The notes beneath the pieces were generated by a model. It did not search any database, was not told the DNA's origin, and saw nothing but the letters and a program-made list of their open reading frames with translations. The translations under genes and the position numbers were made by a program. A DNA stretch of 19,378 bases from an uncultured Bacilli bacterium (GTDB lineage: Bacteria > Bacillota_I > Bacilli_A > RF39 > UBA660): NCBI GenBank assembly GCA_947856335.1, contig CANUCD010000005.1:1-19378 (forward strand), in the 5' to 3' direction. This document shows positions 7,337 through 14,028 of the stretch, in pieces (the stretch's first letter is position 1; each line of letters begins with the position of its first letter).

Positions 7337-8014
7337 TTAGTCCTCAATCATTCCATATATTAGTATACCTGCTGATACAGAAGCATTTAGACTATTTATT
7401 TTGCCAAACATAGGAATACCTACAATTTCATCACTGTTCTTCCTTATAATTTCACTTACCCCTTTTCCCTCAGAACCAATTACTAATACTTTTTTTAAAG
7501 CAAAATCTACTTCTCGATAATCTTTTCCATCCATATCAGCTGTATAAACAAAGAAATAATTTCTCTTTAATCTATTTAAAGCATCATTTAAGTTACTAAC
7601 TTCTACAATTTTAACATTATTTATTGCCCCTGCACTTATTTTCATAACTGTTTCATTTACTCTTACACTTCTGTCTCTAGGAATAATTATTCCTTTAATA
7701 CCTGCACATTCACAAGTACGAATAATTGCTCCTAAATTGTGAGGGTCTTCTAAATGATCAAGACATAATATAAAATCTTCATTTAAAATATCATTTAATT
7801 TGTAATAATCGTAATCATTTATATCTATTACTATACCTTGATGTCTTTCATTTACCATTTTATTAAGACGAGATTCTACAACTAATTCATATTTTATTTT
7901 ATGACTTTTTAAATAATTTAATATTTCTTGATCTTTAAAATTTTCTTTCAAATAAACTTTATGAATTTTATTTACAGGAGTTTCTTTTAAAACATTTTTA
8001 CCACATACAAGCAT
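7337..8014 (-). CDS. rlmB: 23S rRNA 2'-O-ribose methyltransferase, TrmH/RlmB family (SpoU)
   Basis: This SpoU-family enzyme uses S-adenosylmethionine to methylate the 2'-OH of a guanosine in 23S rRNA. An N-terminal RNA-binding domain (residues 1-65, starting MLVCGKNVL) precedes the knotted SPOUT domain. That domain shows motif 1 DPHNLGAIIRT with Asn93 and Arg99, motif 2 VIGSEGKGV (178-186), and motif 3 IPMFGKINSLNASVSAG (200-216). At 225 residues it is slightly shorter than usual. AGGTGAT lies three bases before the ATG. It shares a transcript with sigH, as in Bacillus. Placement next to sigH favours RlmB over other SpoU members. Confidence 0.88.
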   Translation of the reverse strand: MLVCGKNVLKETPVNKIHKVYLKENFKDQEILNYLKSHKIKYELVVESRLNKMVNERHQGIVIDINDYDYYKLNDILNEDFILCLDHLEDPHNLGAIIRTCECAGIKGIIIPRDRSVRVNETVMKISAGAINNVKIVEVSNLNDALNRLKRNYFFVYTADMDGKDYREVDFALKKVLVIGSEGKGVSEIIRKNSDEIVGIPMFGKINSLNASVSAGILIYGMIED

Positions 8015-8031
8015 TTTATCACCTAGTCGTT

Positions 8032-8060
8032 AGTATAACAAAAAATAATAAAAAAGTAAA
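8032..8060 (-). promoter_or_regulatory. Sigma-A promoter of the rlmB-sigH operon
   Basis: On the minus strand TTTACT (8060-8055) and TATACT (8037-8032) are separated by 17 bases. The -35 element sits in the 3' arm of the terminator of the upstream GH13 gene. Confidence 0.6.
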
Positions 8061-8078
8061 GGTTTGTCTTTACTTTTT
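8051..8078 (-). terminator. Intrinsic terminator of the GH13 gene
   Basis: An 11-bp stem (8078-8068 with 8061-8051) closes a 6-base loop. Its A-rich arm and T-rich arm give a T-run at the end. It includes the stop codon of the GH13 gene and the -35 element of the rlmB promoter. Confidence 0.7.
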
Positions 8079-8966
8079 CCTTACTCTACTATGTACGTCT
8101 TTAATACGTCCATCTGTCCATAAAACATCATTAGGTCTTATAAAGAAAAGAGTGTTATCATAATAAGTTGCCAAGGTACAATAATCTTGTATTACTTTAT
8201 CAGTACTCCAAAATTTCGTATAACCTAAAGAATCTTCACTAAAATAAGTATCATGTGTTTCAATATATTTAACCATAGACTTCCTATTTGTTCCATCATA
8301 ATTACCTAAAACATACATATACTGTGCATATTCATCAATTATTTTAGGATTTTCCTCAAATATAACTTCACCGTATAAAAATAAACCATATTTCTTTAAA
8401 CGATAAATTAAATTAGGCCAAAAACGATATCCCTCACTTGGAAGTCCAATTGATTTAGCAGCATCAAAACGAAAGCCAGTAATACCACAGTCAATTAGTT
8501 CATTTAAAAAATCTACTATTTTATCTTCTACTTCTTTATTGTAAACATTTAATCCTGGTAAATTCATACAATGATGAATAACATCTGCTCTATTATGCCA
8601 GTCTGTTACATTTACTTGTTCTTTCCAATAAGCAGGATTGTTTTTTAGGACACTATCTACTTTTTCGTGAGGAATTAAAGGATTTTTATTATCTGCAGCC
8701 ATATGATTTATGATAGCATCTGCAAATACTTTTAAACCTATTTCTTCACATCTATGACAAAATTCTATTAACTCTTCTTTATTTCCATAAATATTACCTA
8801 TTTTAAAAGCGATTGGTTGATAAGCTTTCCACCAAGCGCTAAGATCTTCTTCTTTTAATGGTTCTATGGGAGGTATTTGAATAGCATCAAACCCTTGCCT
8901 TTTTATTTGTTCTAAATCTTTACTTATACTTTTTAGAGTTTTAGGATGCTCATAGGCTATTCTCAT
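8070..8966 (-). CDS. Compact intracellular GH13 alpha-amylase-like hydrolase
   Basis: The four conserved GH13 regions are in order: DAIINH (83-88), GFRFDAAKS with the nucleophile Asp168, YGE with the acid/base Glu200, and ETHD with Asp239. The stretch WWKAYQPIAFKIGN (45-58) is also typical. It should therefore be an active hydrolase or transglycosylase of alpha-glucans or oligosaccharides. At 298 residues it is much shorter than usual (about 400-650): it has no signal peptide, a short B domain and no C-terminal beta domain, stopping about 60 residues after the last catalytic region. The ATG lies one base after the murD stop with only a weak ribosome binding site, so it probably depends on translational coupling. 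Substrate is unknown. Confidence 0.85.
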   Translation of the reverse strand: MRIAYEHPKTLKSISKDLEQIKRQGFDAIQIPPIEPLKEEDLSAWWKAYQPIAFKIGNIYGNKEELIEFCHRCEEIGLKVFADAIINHMAADNKNPLIPHEKVDSVLKNNPAYWKEQVNVTDWHNRADVIHHCMNLPGLNVYNKEVEDKIVDFLNELIDCGITGFRFDAAKSIGLPSEGYRFWPNLIYRLKKYGLFLYGEVIFEENPKIIDEYAQYMYVLGNYDGTNRKSMVKYIETHDTYFSEDSLGYTKFWSTDKVIQDYCTLATYYDNTLFFIRPNDVLWTDGRIKDVHSRVRKK

Positions 8967-8967
8967 A

Positions 8968-10296
8968 TTACACGCTTTCTATTTCCTTAACTAACTTTTT
9001 AAATTCGTCTCCTCTATCTTCAAATTTTAAATATTGATCCCATGAAGCTGATGCTGGAGAAAGTAAGACAATATCTCCTTTTTTAGTATCTTCTTTTATT
9101 TTATTAAATGCTTCTTTTAAAGTAGGAAATTCTAGACAAGATTTATTTACTTCTTTAGCATAAGACATAATTCTTTTTCTTACTTCACCAATTGCATATA
9201 TACATTTTACTTTAGATAAATATGGGGTTAAATCATGAAAATCTTGATTTCTATCCATTCCTCCTAATATCAAATTTATATTGCCATTAAAACTTTTTAA
9301 AGCTGTTATAGTCGCTTCAGGATTAGTTGATTTAGAATCATTATAATAAGATACATCATTTATTTTAGCTACAAACTCAATACGATGCTCTACTCCCTTA
9401 AACTCTTTTAATACTTCATTTACATATTTAAAATCTATCTTTAATAGTTTAGCTACAAGATAAGTTACTAATATATTTTCATAATTATGAGTTCCCCTTA
9501 ATAAAATATCGCTTGTATTACATACCTTTTTATTATCAATATATATACCATCTTTAGTATAATAATTTTCTTCATTATTAAAATAATATTTAGTAGATAC
9601 AATATCTTTTGTTAATTCTAAAGAATCATAATTTTTAGCATTTATTATTGCTATATCTTTGTTTGTATGATGATTAAATATTTTCTTTTTAACAGCTTTA
9701 TATTTTTCATAAGAGCCATGATAATCTAAGTGTGTAGGACAAAGATTAGTAAGTACACTGATGTCTGTTTTGAAATCTTTTGTATCTATTAGTTGATGAT
9801 CAGATACTTCTAGTAATAAAATATCGTTTTCTTTTAAATCTTTTACAATTTGAGATAAAGGAGTTCCAATGTTTCCTCCTAGCTTGGCACTTATATTTGC
9901 TTTTTTTAATACTTCATGGATAAGGGTTGTAGTAGTAGTTTTACCATTACTTCCCGTTATACCTATAATTTTTACTGGTTTATCTATATAATGGTATGCT
10001 ACTTCCATTTCATTTACAACGGGAATATTTAGTTTTTTTGCTTTTAAAACACAGGGATGAATAGGAAAAACAGCTGGATTTTTGATTAAAATATCAAATG
10101 TTTCATCTAAGAGTAATTCTGGTTCAGTTGTTTTGATGAACTTAATATTTTGTTTTTCTAATTCTTTTATGTGTTCTTCATCTTGATCTTTCATATCTGT
10201 TATAATAATCTCATTATTTTTATTACTTAGTAGTTTTGCTACTTCATAACCACTTCTTGCCATTCCTAAGACTAATATTTTTTTATCTTCTATCAT
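8968..10296 (-). CDS. murD: UDP-N-acetylmuramoyl-L-alanine:D-glutamate ligase (MurD)
   Basis: MurD adds D-glutamate to UDP-MurNAc-L-alanine in the cytoplasmic steps of peptidoglycan synthesis. The 442-residue protein has the N-terminal nucleotide-binding motif GMARSGYEVA (11-20), the ATP loop GITGSNGKTT (112-121), THLDYHGSYEKYKAVK (188-203; Lys203 is the likely carbamylated lysine), NDSKSTNPEAT, the GGMDRNQDF motif, and the C-terminal SPASASWDQY and FEDRGDEF. The frame is open to a GTG at 10305, but this belongs to the AGGTGGT ribosome binding site, so the ATG at 10296 is used. It shows that the organism makes a peptidoglycan wall. Unusually, murD is not in a dcw cluster here but heads a two-gene unit with the GH13 gene. 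Confidence 0.95.
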   Translation of the reverse strand: MIEDKKILVLGMARSGYEVAKLLSNKNNEIIITDMKDQDEEHIKELEKQNIKFIKTTEPELLLDETFDILIKNPAVFPIHPCVLKAKKLNIPVVNEMEVAYHYIDKPVKIIGITGSNGKTTTTTLIHEVLKKANISAKLGGNIGTPLSQIVKDLKENDILLLEVSDHQLIDTKDFKTDISVLTNLCPTHLDYHGSYEKYKAVKKKIFNHHTNKDIAIINAKNYDSLELTKDIVSTKYYFNNEENYYTKDGIYIDNKKVCNTSDILLRGTHNYENILVTYLVAKLLKIDFKYVNEVLKEFKGVEHRIEFVAKINDVSYYNDSKSTNPEATITALKSFNGNINLILGGMDRNQDFHDLTPYLSKVKCIYAIGEVRKRIMSYAKEVNKSCLEFPTLKEAFNKIKEDTKKGDIVLLSPASASWDQYLKFEDRGDEFKKLVKEIESV

Positions 10297-10313
10297 ATTT
10301 ACCACCTAATCTA

Positions 10314-10342
10314 ATTATATTCTAAAATAAAGAAAAAAGCAA
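10314..10342 (-). promoter_or_regulatory. Sigma-A promoter of murD
   Basis: TTGCTT (10342-10337) and a perfect TATAAT (10319-10314) are separated by 17 bases on the minus strand. The -35 element is part of the 3' arm of the terminator hairpin of the upstream gene. Confidence 0.65.
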
Positions 10343-10362
10343 TTAAAGTGACATAATTGCTT
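10331..10362 (-). terminator. Intrinsic terminator of the lysozyme-like gene
   Basis: A perfect 9-bp stem (AAGCAATTA, 10362-10354, with TAATTGCTT, 10345-10337) closes an 8-base loop and is followed by TTTTC and further T. The stop codon at 10345-10343 is inside the hairpin. Confidence 0.85.
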
Positions 10363-10918
10363 CCATATAATAGTAAACGTCTTTATACCAATTAGGATTA
10401 GTAGCATATTTTTTGTTGATTTTCTCGGGAGTATTTAATCCTTTTTGATAATAATTGTGGGATAAATTGTTTATAAATGCTTCTATTCCCTCTTCTAGAG
10501 TAGCAAATGATTGATATTTATTAGCTGTTAATTTCATACCTCCAACATTATTAGCATTTCTAACTAAACTACTACAAGTCCATTTACATCCTGTTTCTAC
10601 TAAAATGATAGAGGCTGCTACAACAGGGTCTACTTCTTTTTCTAAGGCTTTTTTAGCGATAGTTTTACCATAACCTGTAAGAGTAGAGTTTAATACACTA
10701 TCTATTTTCTCTCCAAGTTCATCTAAAGTAAGTCCTTTATAAACAATTTCTTCTTCTTTTTCTTCTTCATAGCGATTTAATGGTGTATCACTACGATATA
10801 AAACATTTTCAACAACGACGTTTTCTACTATTTTCTTTTCTTTATTTTCCTTATATCCAATAATTAAGCTACTTGTAATTAAAATAACGAAAGCCATTTT
10901 AATACAAAACGTATTCAT
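10343..10918 (-). CDS. Membrane-anchored lysozyme-like/glucosaminidase-family protein
   Basis: This 191-residue protein has an N-terminal membrane segment (residues 7-21) without a clear cleavage site. A charged linker (22-60, with EEEKEEE) follows, then a lysozyme-fold domain at about 80-191. Visible motifs are DPVVAASIILVETGC with the candidate catalytic Glu108, the NANNVGGMK turn (121-129), YQSFATLEEGIEAF (135-148), and a C-terminal NPNWYKDVYYYM. This arrangement is that of GH73-type glucosaminidases and related lytic enzymes, which cut peptidoglycan glycan strands outside the membrane. Two cysteines (111 and 115) near the active site could form a disulfide. AGGAGG lies eight bases before the ATG. 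Exact bond specificity cannot be read from the sequence. Confidence 0.75.
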   Translation of the reverse strand: MNTFCIKMAFVILITSSLIIGYKENKEKKIVENVVVENVLYRSDTPLNRYEEEKEEEIVYKGLTLDELGEKIDSVLNSTLTGYGKTIAKKALEKEVDPVVAASIILVETGCKWTCSSLVRNANNVGGMKLTANKYQSFATLEEGIEAFINNLSHNYYQKGLNTPEKINKKYATNPNWYKDVYYYMEAIMSL

Positions 10919-10953
10919 TTGATATTCCTCCTACTTCAAGCGAAGTAATTTGT

Positions 10954-10982
10954 ATTCTATCACAATTTTGATGGTTTGTCAA
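10954..10982 (-). promoter_or_regulatory. Strong sigma-A promoter of the lysozyme-like gene
   Basis: A perfect TTGACA (10982-10977) and TAGAAT (10959-10954) are separated by 17 bases on the minus strand. The 5' leader contains a small hairpin, ACTTC and GAAGT around AAGC (10933-10946), just before the AGGAGG site; it could modulate translation. Confidence 0.78.
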
Positions 10983-11004
10983 ATAAATGCGTACAAGCGT
11001 TTAT
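10983..11004 (-). terminator. Possible weak terminator after the 96-residue gene
   Basis: An 8-bp stem (ATAAACGC with GCATTTAT, one G-T pair) around a 6-base loop covers the stop codon at 11003-11001. The following T-run is short (TTTG), so termination may be partial and the lysozyme-like gene partly co-transcribed. Confidence 0.35.
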
Positions 11005-11291
11005 ATTTTTTCGATATCTTCTATATCTAACATATTTATTTTATCCCCATTTAAGCATAATAAATAATTTCCTGATTTGCCTACAATTGTTGTTTTATAT
11101 TCTTTATTTCTAGTTTTAATTAACACATTACTTTTATATACATGATATGGGGATGCAAAGATTTGATTTATTTTTTCAAAAACATTTACTGTGCTTGTTC
11201 TATCTGCACTTTTTCCATAGTAAATATCATTATTATTTGTAAATTTTTTATCGATTGGACTTGCATATACTTTTGGTAAATCTTTATTCAT
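11001..11291 (-). CDS. Small hypothetical protein, 96 residues
   Basis: I do not recognise a characterised family. The protein is soluble, with no signal peptide or membrane helix. The N-terminal half is polar (KVYASPIDKKF, then NNNDIYYGKSADRTS). The C-terminal half (51-96) looks like a small beta-barrel of five or so short strands (HVYKSNVLIKT, YKTTIVGKSGNYLLCL, INMLDIEDIEKI), reminiscent of small RNA- or protein-binding folds. This fold guess is weak. The ATG at 11291 has AGAGGTG six bases upstream, and codon use resembles the neighbours. It is divergent from the FtsW/RodA-family gene and precedes the lysozyme-like gene on the same strand, so a cell-envelope link is possible but unproven. 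Confidence 0.75.
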   Translation of the reverse strand: MNKDLPKVYASPIDKKFTNNNDIYYGKSADRTSTVNVFEKINQIFASPYHVYKSNVLIKTRNKEYKTTIVGKSGNYLLCLNGDKINMLDIEDIEKI

Positions 11292-11309
11292 TTAGAACAC
11301 CTCTATTAC

Positions 11310-11337
11310 ATTTTATGATAAATATGGGTTTTTGAAA
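11310..11337 (-). promoter_or_regulatory. Possible promoter of the 96-residue gene
   Basis: TTTCAA (11337-11332) and TAAAAT (11315-11310) are separated by 16 bases on the minus strand. The -35 match is moderate. Confidence 0.4.
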
Positions 11338-11349
11338 CATAATAATAGT

Positions 11350-12420
11350 ATGAAAAAGAAATTATTTATTTTAATACCAGTTTTTATTTTAATTGTTATA
11401 TCTTTGCTTAATATGTTTGTTTTAAAAGATAGTGGTTATGAAAATTATCTTTTAAAACAATCTATTTGGTTTATTCTTGGTTTTATTGTTTTAATTATCT
11501 TTTATTTGTTAAAACCGAGTTTTTTCTTTCGTATTTCTCCTTATTTATACTGGGCTAATATTTTATTACTTGTTTTAGTTTTGTTTTTTGGGGTTAATAT
11601 CAATGGGTCTAAAGCTTGGTTTCGTCTTCCCTTTTTTTCTTTTCAACCAAGTGAACTTATGAAATTTAGCTTAACTCTTTATTTAAGTAATATACTTGAA
11701 AAAGAAAAAAATAGTTGTACTCGCGATGAATTTAGGGTTGTATTAAAAGCTTTGTTTTATACTATTATTCCCTCTTTACTAGTCTTTTTAGAGCCTGATA
11801 CAGGGGCTATTATCATATATTTTGTAATACTTATAGGTATGATAATTACATATCATATTCATGCAAGATGGTATGTTTTTTTAGGAATTATTGTGGCTAT
11901 TTTAGGAGGAATTTTCTTTTTTCTTTATTATTTTAAACAAGATTTACTCATTAAGCTTATTGGTACTTCCTTTTTTTACCGAGTAGATAGATTACTTAGT
12001 TTTATTAGGGAAGATTCTTTTCAATTAGATAGAGCTTTAATATCTATTGGGAGTGCTATTATGTTTGCTAATAGTAATGGTGTATATATACCAGAGGCAC
12101 CAACTGATTTTATCGTTGCTTTTAGTATTTATCACTTGGGAATAATTAGTTTTATTTTTATAAGTCTTTCTTTTATTGTTTTAGATTGTTATTTTATAAT
12201 AATGATTCATAAACTTAAAATAAAAAGAGATAAATTATTTGTGTCGGGTTTTATTTTTATGTTTTTATTTGCTCAAATACAAAATATTGGAATGAACTTA
12301 GGATTACTTCCTATTATTGGGCTTCCTCTTCCTTTTGTTAGCTATGGAGGAACTAATATTATTGTTTATTTTATGTTTTTGGGAATAATACTTTTTTTAA
12401 AAAATAAAAAGAAATATTAA
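11350..12420 (+). CDS. FtsW/RodA/SpoVE-family (SEDS) peptidoglycan polymerase, divergent
   Basis: SEDS proteins polymerise glycan strands from lipid II, working with a class B PBP. This 356-residue protein has about ten membrane helices and the family landmarks QPSELMKF (99-106), EPDTGA (148-153), YIPEAPTDF (246-254, with the putative catalytic Asp253) and GLPLPFVSYGGTN (324-336). It is slightly short and divergent: after TDF(I), where most members have a conserved acidic pair and glycine, it reads VAFSIYHLG. A choice between FtsW, RodA and SpoVE is not safe. An upstream TTG at 11332 would add six residues. The ATG at 11350 is preferred, but neither has a good ribosome binding site, and CATAAT at 11338-11343 would place transcription start on or near the ATG. 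No partner PBP is in the window. Confidence 0.87.
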   Translation: MKKKLFILIPVFILIVISLLNMFVLKDSGYENYLLKQSIWFILGFIVLIIFYLLKPSFFFRISPYLYWANILLLVLVLFFGVNINGSKAWFRLPFFSFQPSELMKFSLTLYLSNILEKEKNSCTRDEFRVVLKALFYTIIPSLLVFLEPDTGAIIIYFVILIGMIITYHIHARWYVFLGIIVAILGGIFFFLYYFKQDLLIKLIGTSFFYRVDRLLSFIREDSFQLDRALISIGSAIMFANSNGVYIPEAPTDFIVAFSIYHLGIISFIFISLSFIVLDCYFIIMIHKLKIKRDKLFVSGFIFMFLFAQIQNIGMNLGLLPIIGLPLPFVSYGGTNIIVYFMFLGIILFLKNKKKY

Positions 12421-12477
12421 CTTGTAAAATAATTATTATAAATTATAAAATATATTTTATTCTTTCTTTTTTTATAT

Positions 12478-12483
12478 TATACT
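12478..12483 (+). promoter_or_regulatory. Possible -10 element of the candidate small RNA
   Basis: TATACT lies about 8-10 bases before the start of the first stem. The -35 position (12455-12460) is poor, but the preceding 57 bases are almost pure A and T, like an UP element. TATATT (12473-12478) is an alternative. Confidence 0.35.
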
Positions 12484-12490
12484 TTTTATA

Positions 12491-12644
12491 GTAGGGATTA
12501 AATATTTCACACCAATAAGAAGTCTCCTCACCACTCTTAACAATTTAATTCCTTGATGATTCTAAATATATAATAATGACGTTTTTCTTTTGTAGAACAA
12601 ACTACTAGCATTATTTAAAGTCCAGATAGCCACTGGACTTTTTT
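12491..12644 (+). ncRNA. Candidate structured small RNA with C-rich loop and terminator
   Basis: This non-coding stretch between the SEDS gene and the acidic protein gene folds into three consecutive stem-loops. Stem 1 pairs 12494-12503 with 12543-12552 (10 bp, one G-T) and has an inner TAAGA/TCTTA stem (12516-12520 with 12535-12539). Its 14-base loop contains CTCCTCACC (12524-12532). Stem 2 pairs 12572-12578 with 12609-12615 (7 bp), enclosing a hairpin of 12581-12587 with 12595-12602 (one bulged C). Stem 3 is a strong terminator. No open frame of useful size is present. The next gene has its own promoter beyond the terminator, so this is not a simple leader. It could instead be the 3' UTR of the SEDS gene. 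No known RNA family is recognised. Confidence 0.5.
12617..12644 (+). terminator. Intrinsic terminator ending the candidate small RNA
   Basis: A perfect 9-bp stem (AAAGTCCAG, 12617-12625, with CTGGACTTT, 12633-12641) closes a 7-base loop and runs into six T (12639-12644). It is the first terminator after the SEDS gene. Confidence 0.9.
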
Positions 12645-12645
12645 A

Positions 12646-12674
12646 TTGATTTTATAATATTTTTTCTTTATAAT
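12646..12674 (+). promoter_or_regulatory. Sigma-A promoter of the acidic protein gene
   Basis: TTGATT (12646-12651) and a perfect TATAAT (12669-12674) are separated by 17 bases. The -35 element starts two bases after the T-run of the preceding terminator. Confidence 0.75.
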
Positions 12675-12700
12675 AAACAGATATAGAAATGAGAGGCATT

Positions 12701-13969
12701 ATGATTCACAGTGAAATTATATTTTTAGAAATTATTAAATTATATTATGATACTTCTAAAAAGAATGAATTAGATTTAGAAAGATTAGAGAAAGCTTTTT
12801 ATGCTTGTCAAAGTTTAGTTAATAGAAGTTTTTCAATATCACTAGAATATGATTTTGATACTGAGTTTAATAAATTAGAAGAATTATGTGAAGATGGAAT
12901 ATTATATGATGATAATGATGATTTGATTTTAAATGAAGATATATTAGAAATATTAGAAGATGAAATATTAGAGTTTTTAAGTGATAAAATGGATAATACT
13001 TTAGATAATTTTTTACAAAATATTATTCATAATTATAATATATATCAAGCTTTTAATATTATACCATCTTATAAAGATTATGAGTGTTTATTTAATATGT
13101 GTGCATCTATTGTGGAAGATTATAAACTTATGGGGTTATATGAAGCAAAAATAAATAAAATAAATCCGTTTTTAATAAAACTTATTCGTATTTTTAAAGA
13201 GCATTATATAGATATATATCAAAATTATTCACATACAGATATTTTTAAATTACAAGCGATTATTGCTAGTTTAAATGAAGCATATTTATTAGATGATGAG
13301 ATTGATTTTATCAATAGTGATTGGTATGTTGTTTTGTTTGGAAAAAATAAACTACAAAAAAATATGCTTTATTATAGTCGTATTCTAAGGAGTTTAGAAG
13401 AAGAAGAGGAAGATTATTTTTATCAAGAAGAAGATGATATTTTAAGTGATATAGATGATGAGCCTTATTTAGATGATGAAATAGATTTTTTTATGAGCTA
13501 CTATGTTATGAATTTACATAAATACATAAAAAAGATGCCTAATAATTTATTTAAAGATAATTTGAATGTAAAAAAATATTTATTACTTGCTACTATTCCC
13601 CATTTAGAAGATTACTTTTTAGAAGTTGGTTCTTTAGATGATTTTAATTTTGATAACTTTAATAAAGAGATTATTACTGAATCTTCTTTTAGTAGTTTAT
13701 ATCTTCTTGCTATAGAAAGTGCAACTCACTTGTTTTATAAAGATAATATGATTTCGCCTGATAGAATGGAAGAAATGATGATACGTGCTCTTTTTATTCG
13801 TACTTTCTTTGATTTATGTATTAACAAAGAATCTTTAGAAAACATTAAAAATTGTATTATACATAATCAGTTTTATAAAAATACACAGTATAAATATGCT
13901 AATAAATTAGTTGAAGAAATTATTTTTGATGAAAATAATAGAGAAAACCCTTTTAATTTATCGCGATAA
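12701..13969 (+). CDS. Acidic hypothetical protein, 422 residues
   Basis: I do not recognise this family. The protein is predicted to be largely helical, cytoplasmic (no signal peptide or membrane helix) and very acidic. A striking run at about residues 231-263 (LEEEEEDYFYQEEDD, then DIDDEPYLDDEIDFF) is probably disordered. A second acidic patch is at 66-95. The helical parts have a regular Leu/Ile spacing suggesting helical repeats, but no named repeat can be claimed. The ORF opens at an ATG at 12689, but that ATG overlaps the GAGAGG ribosome binding site, so the ATG at 12701 is taken. It has its own promoter and is followed 60 bases later by typA. Function is unknown; an acidic chaperone- or nucleic-acid-mimic-like role would be a guess. 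Confidence 0.75.
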   Translation: MIHSEIIFLEIIKLYYDTSKKNELDLERLEKAFYACQSLVNRSFSISLEYDFDTEFNKLEELCEDGILYDDNDDLILNEDILEILEDEILEFLSDKMDNTLDNFLQNIIHNYNIYQAFNIIPSYKDYECLFNMCASIVEDYKLMGLYEAKINKINPFLIKLIRIFKEHYIDIYQNYSHTDIFKLQAIIASLNEAYLLDDEIDFINSDWYVVLFGKNKLQKNMLYYSRILRSLEEEEEDYFYQEEDDILSDIDDEPYLDDEIDFFMSYYVMNLHKYIKKMPNNLFKDNLNVKKYLLLATIPHLEDYFLEVGSLDDFNFDNFNKEIITESSFSSLYLLAIESATHLFYKDNMISPDRMEEMMIRALFIRTFFDLCINKESLENIKNCIIHNQFYKNTQYKYANKLVEEIIFDENNRENPFNLSR

Positions 13970-13972
13970 TAC

Positions 13973-14001
13973 TTGTTAAAATAAAAAGAATGTGATAAAC
14001 T
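13973..14001 (+). promoter_or_regulatory. Sigma-A promoter of typA
   Basis: TTGTTA (13973-13978) and TAAACT (13996-14001) are separated by 17 bases, and TGA directly before the -10 makes it an extended -10. It starts three bases after the preceding stop codon. Confidence 0.65.
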
Positions 14002-14028
14002 ATATTAGTTTTGAAAGGAGCGATTTTT

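Noticed and set aside
7043..7363. Plus-strand open frame of 106 codons opposite sigH
   Set aside because: It is the mirror of the conserved sigma region 2 coding sequence; no start signals are present.
10975..10983. TTTGTCAAA before the lysozyme-like gene as a Spo0A box
   Set aside because: On the minus strand it is simply a perfect -35 element (TTGACA) flanked by A and T, in a normal promoter with a 17-base spacer and without a second box.
12445..12460. AT-only palindrome after the SEDS gene as its terminator
   Set aside because: It contains no G-C pair, so the hairpin would be too weak; an AT-rich promoter-upstream role is more likely.
13957..13968. Palindrome TTATCGCGATAA at the end of the acidic protein gene
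   Set aside because: It has no T-run and no room for a loop, and lies at the stop codon; not convincing as a terminator or operator.
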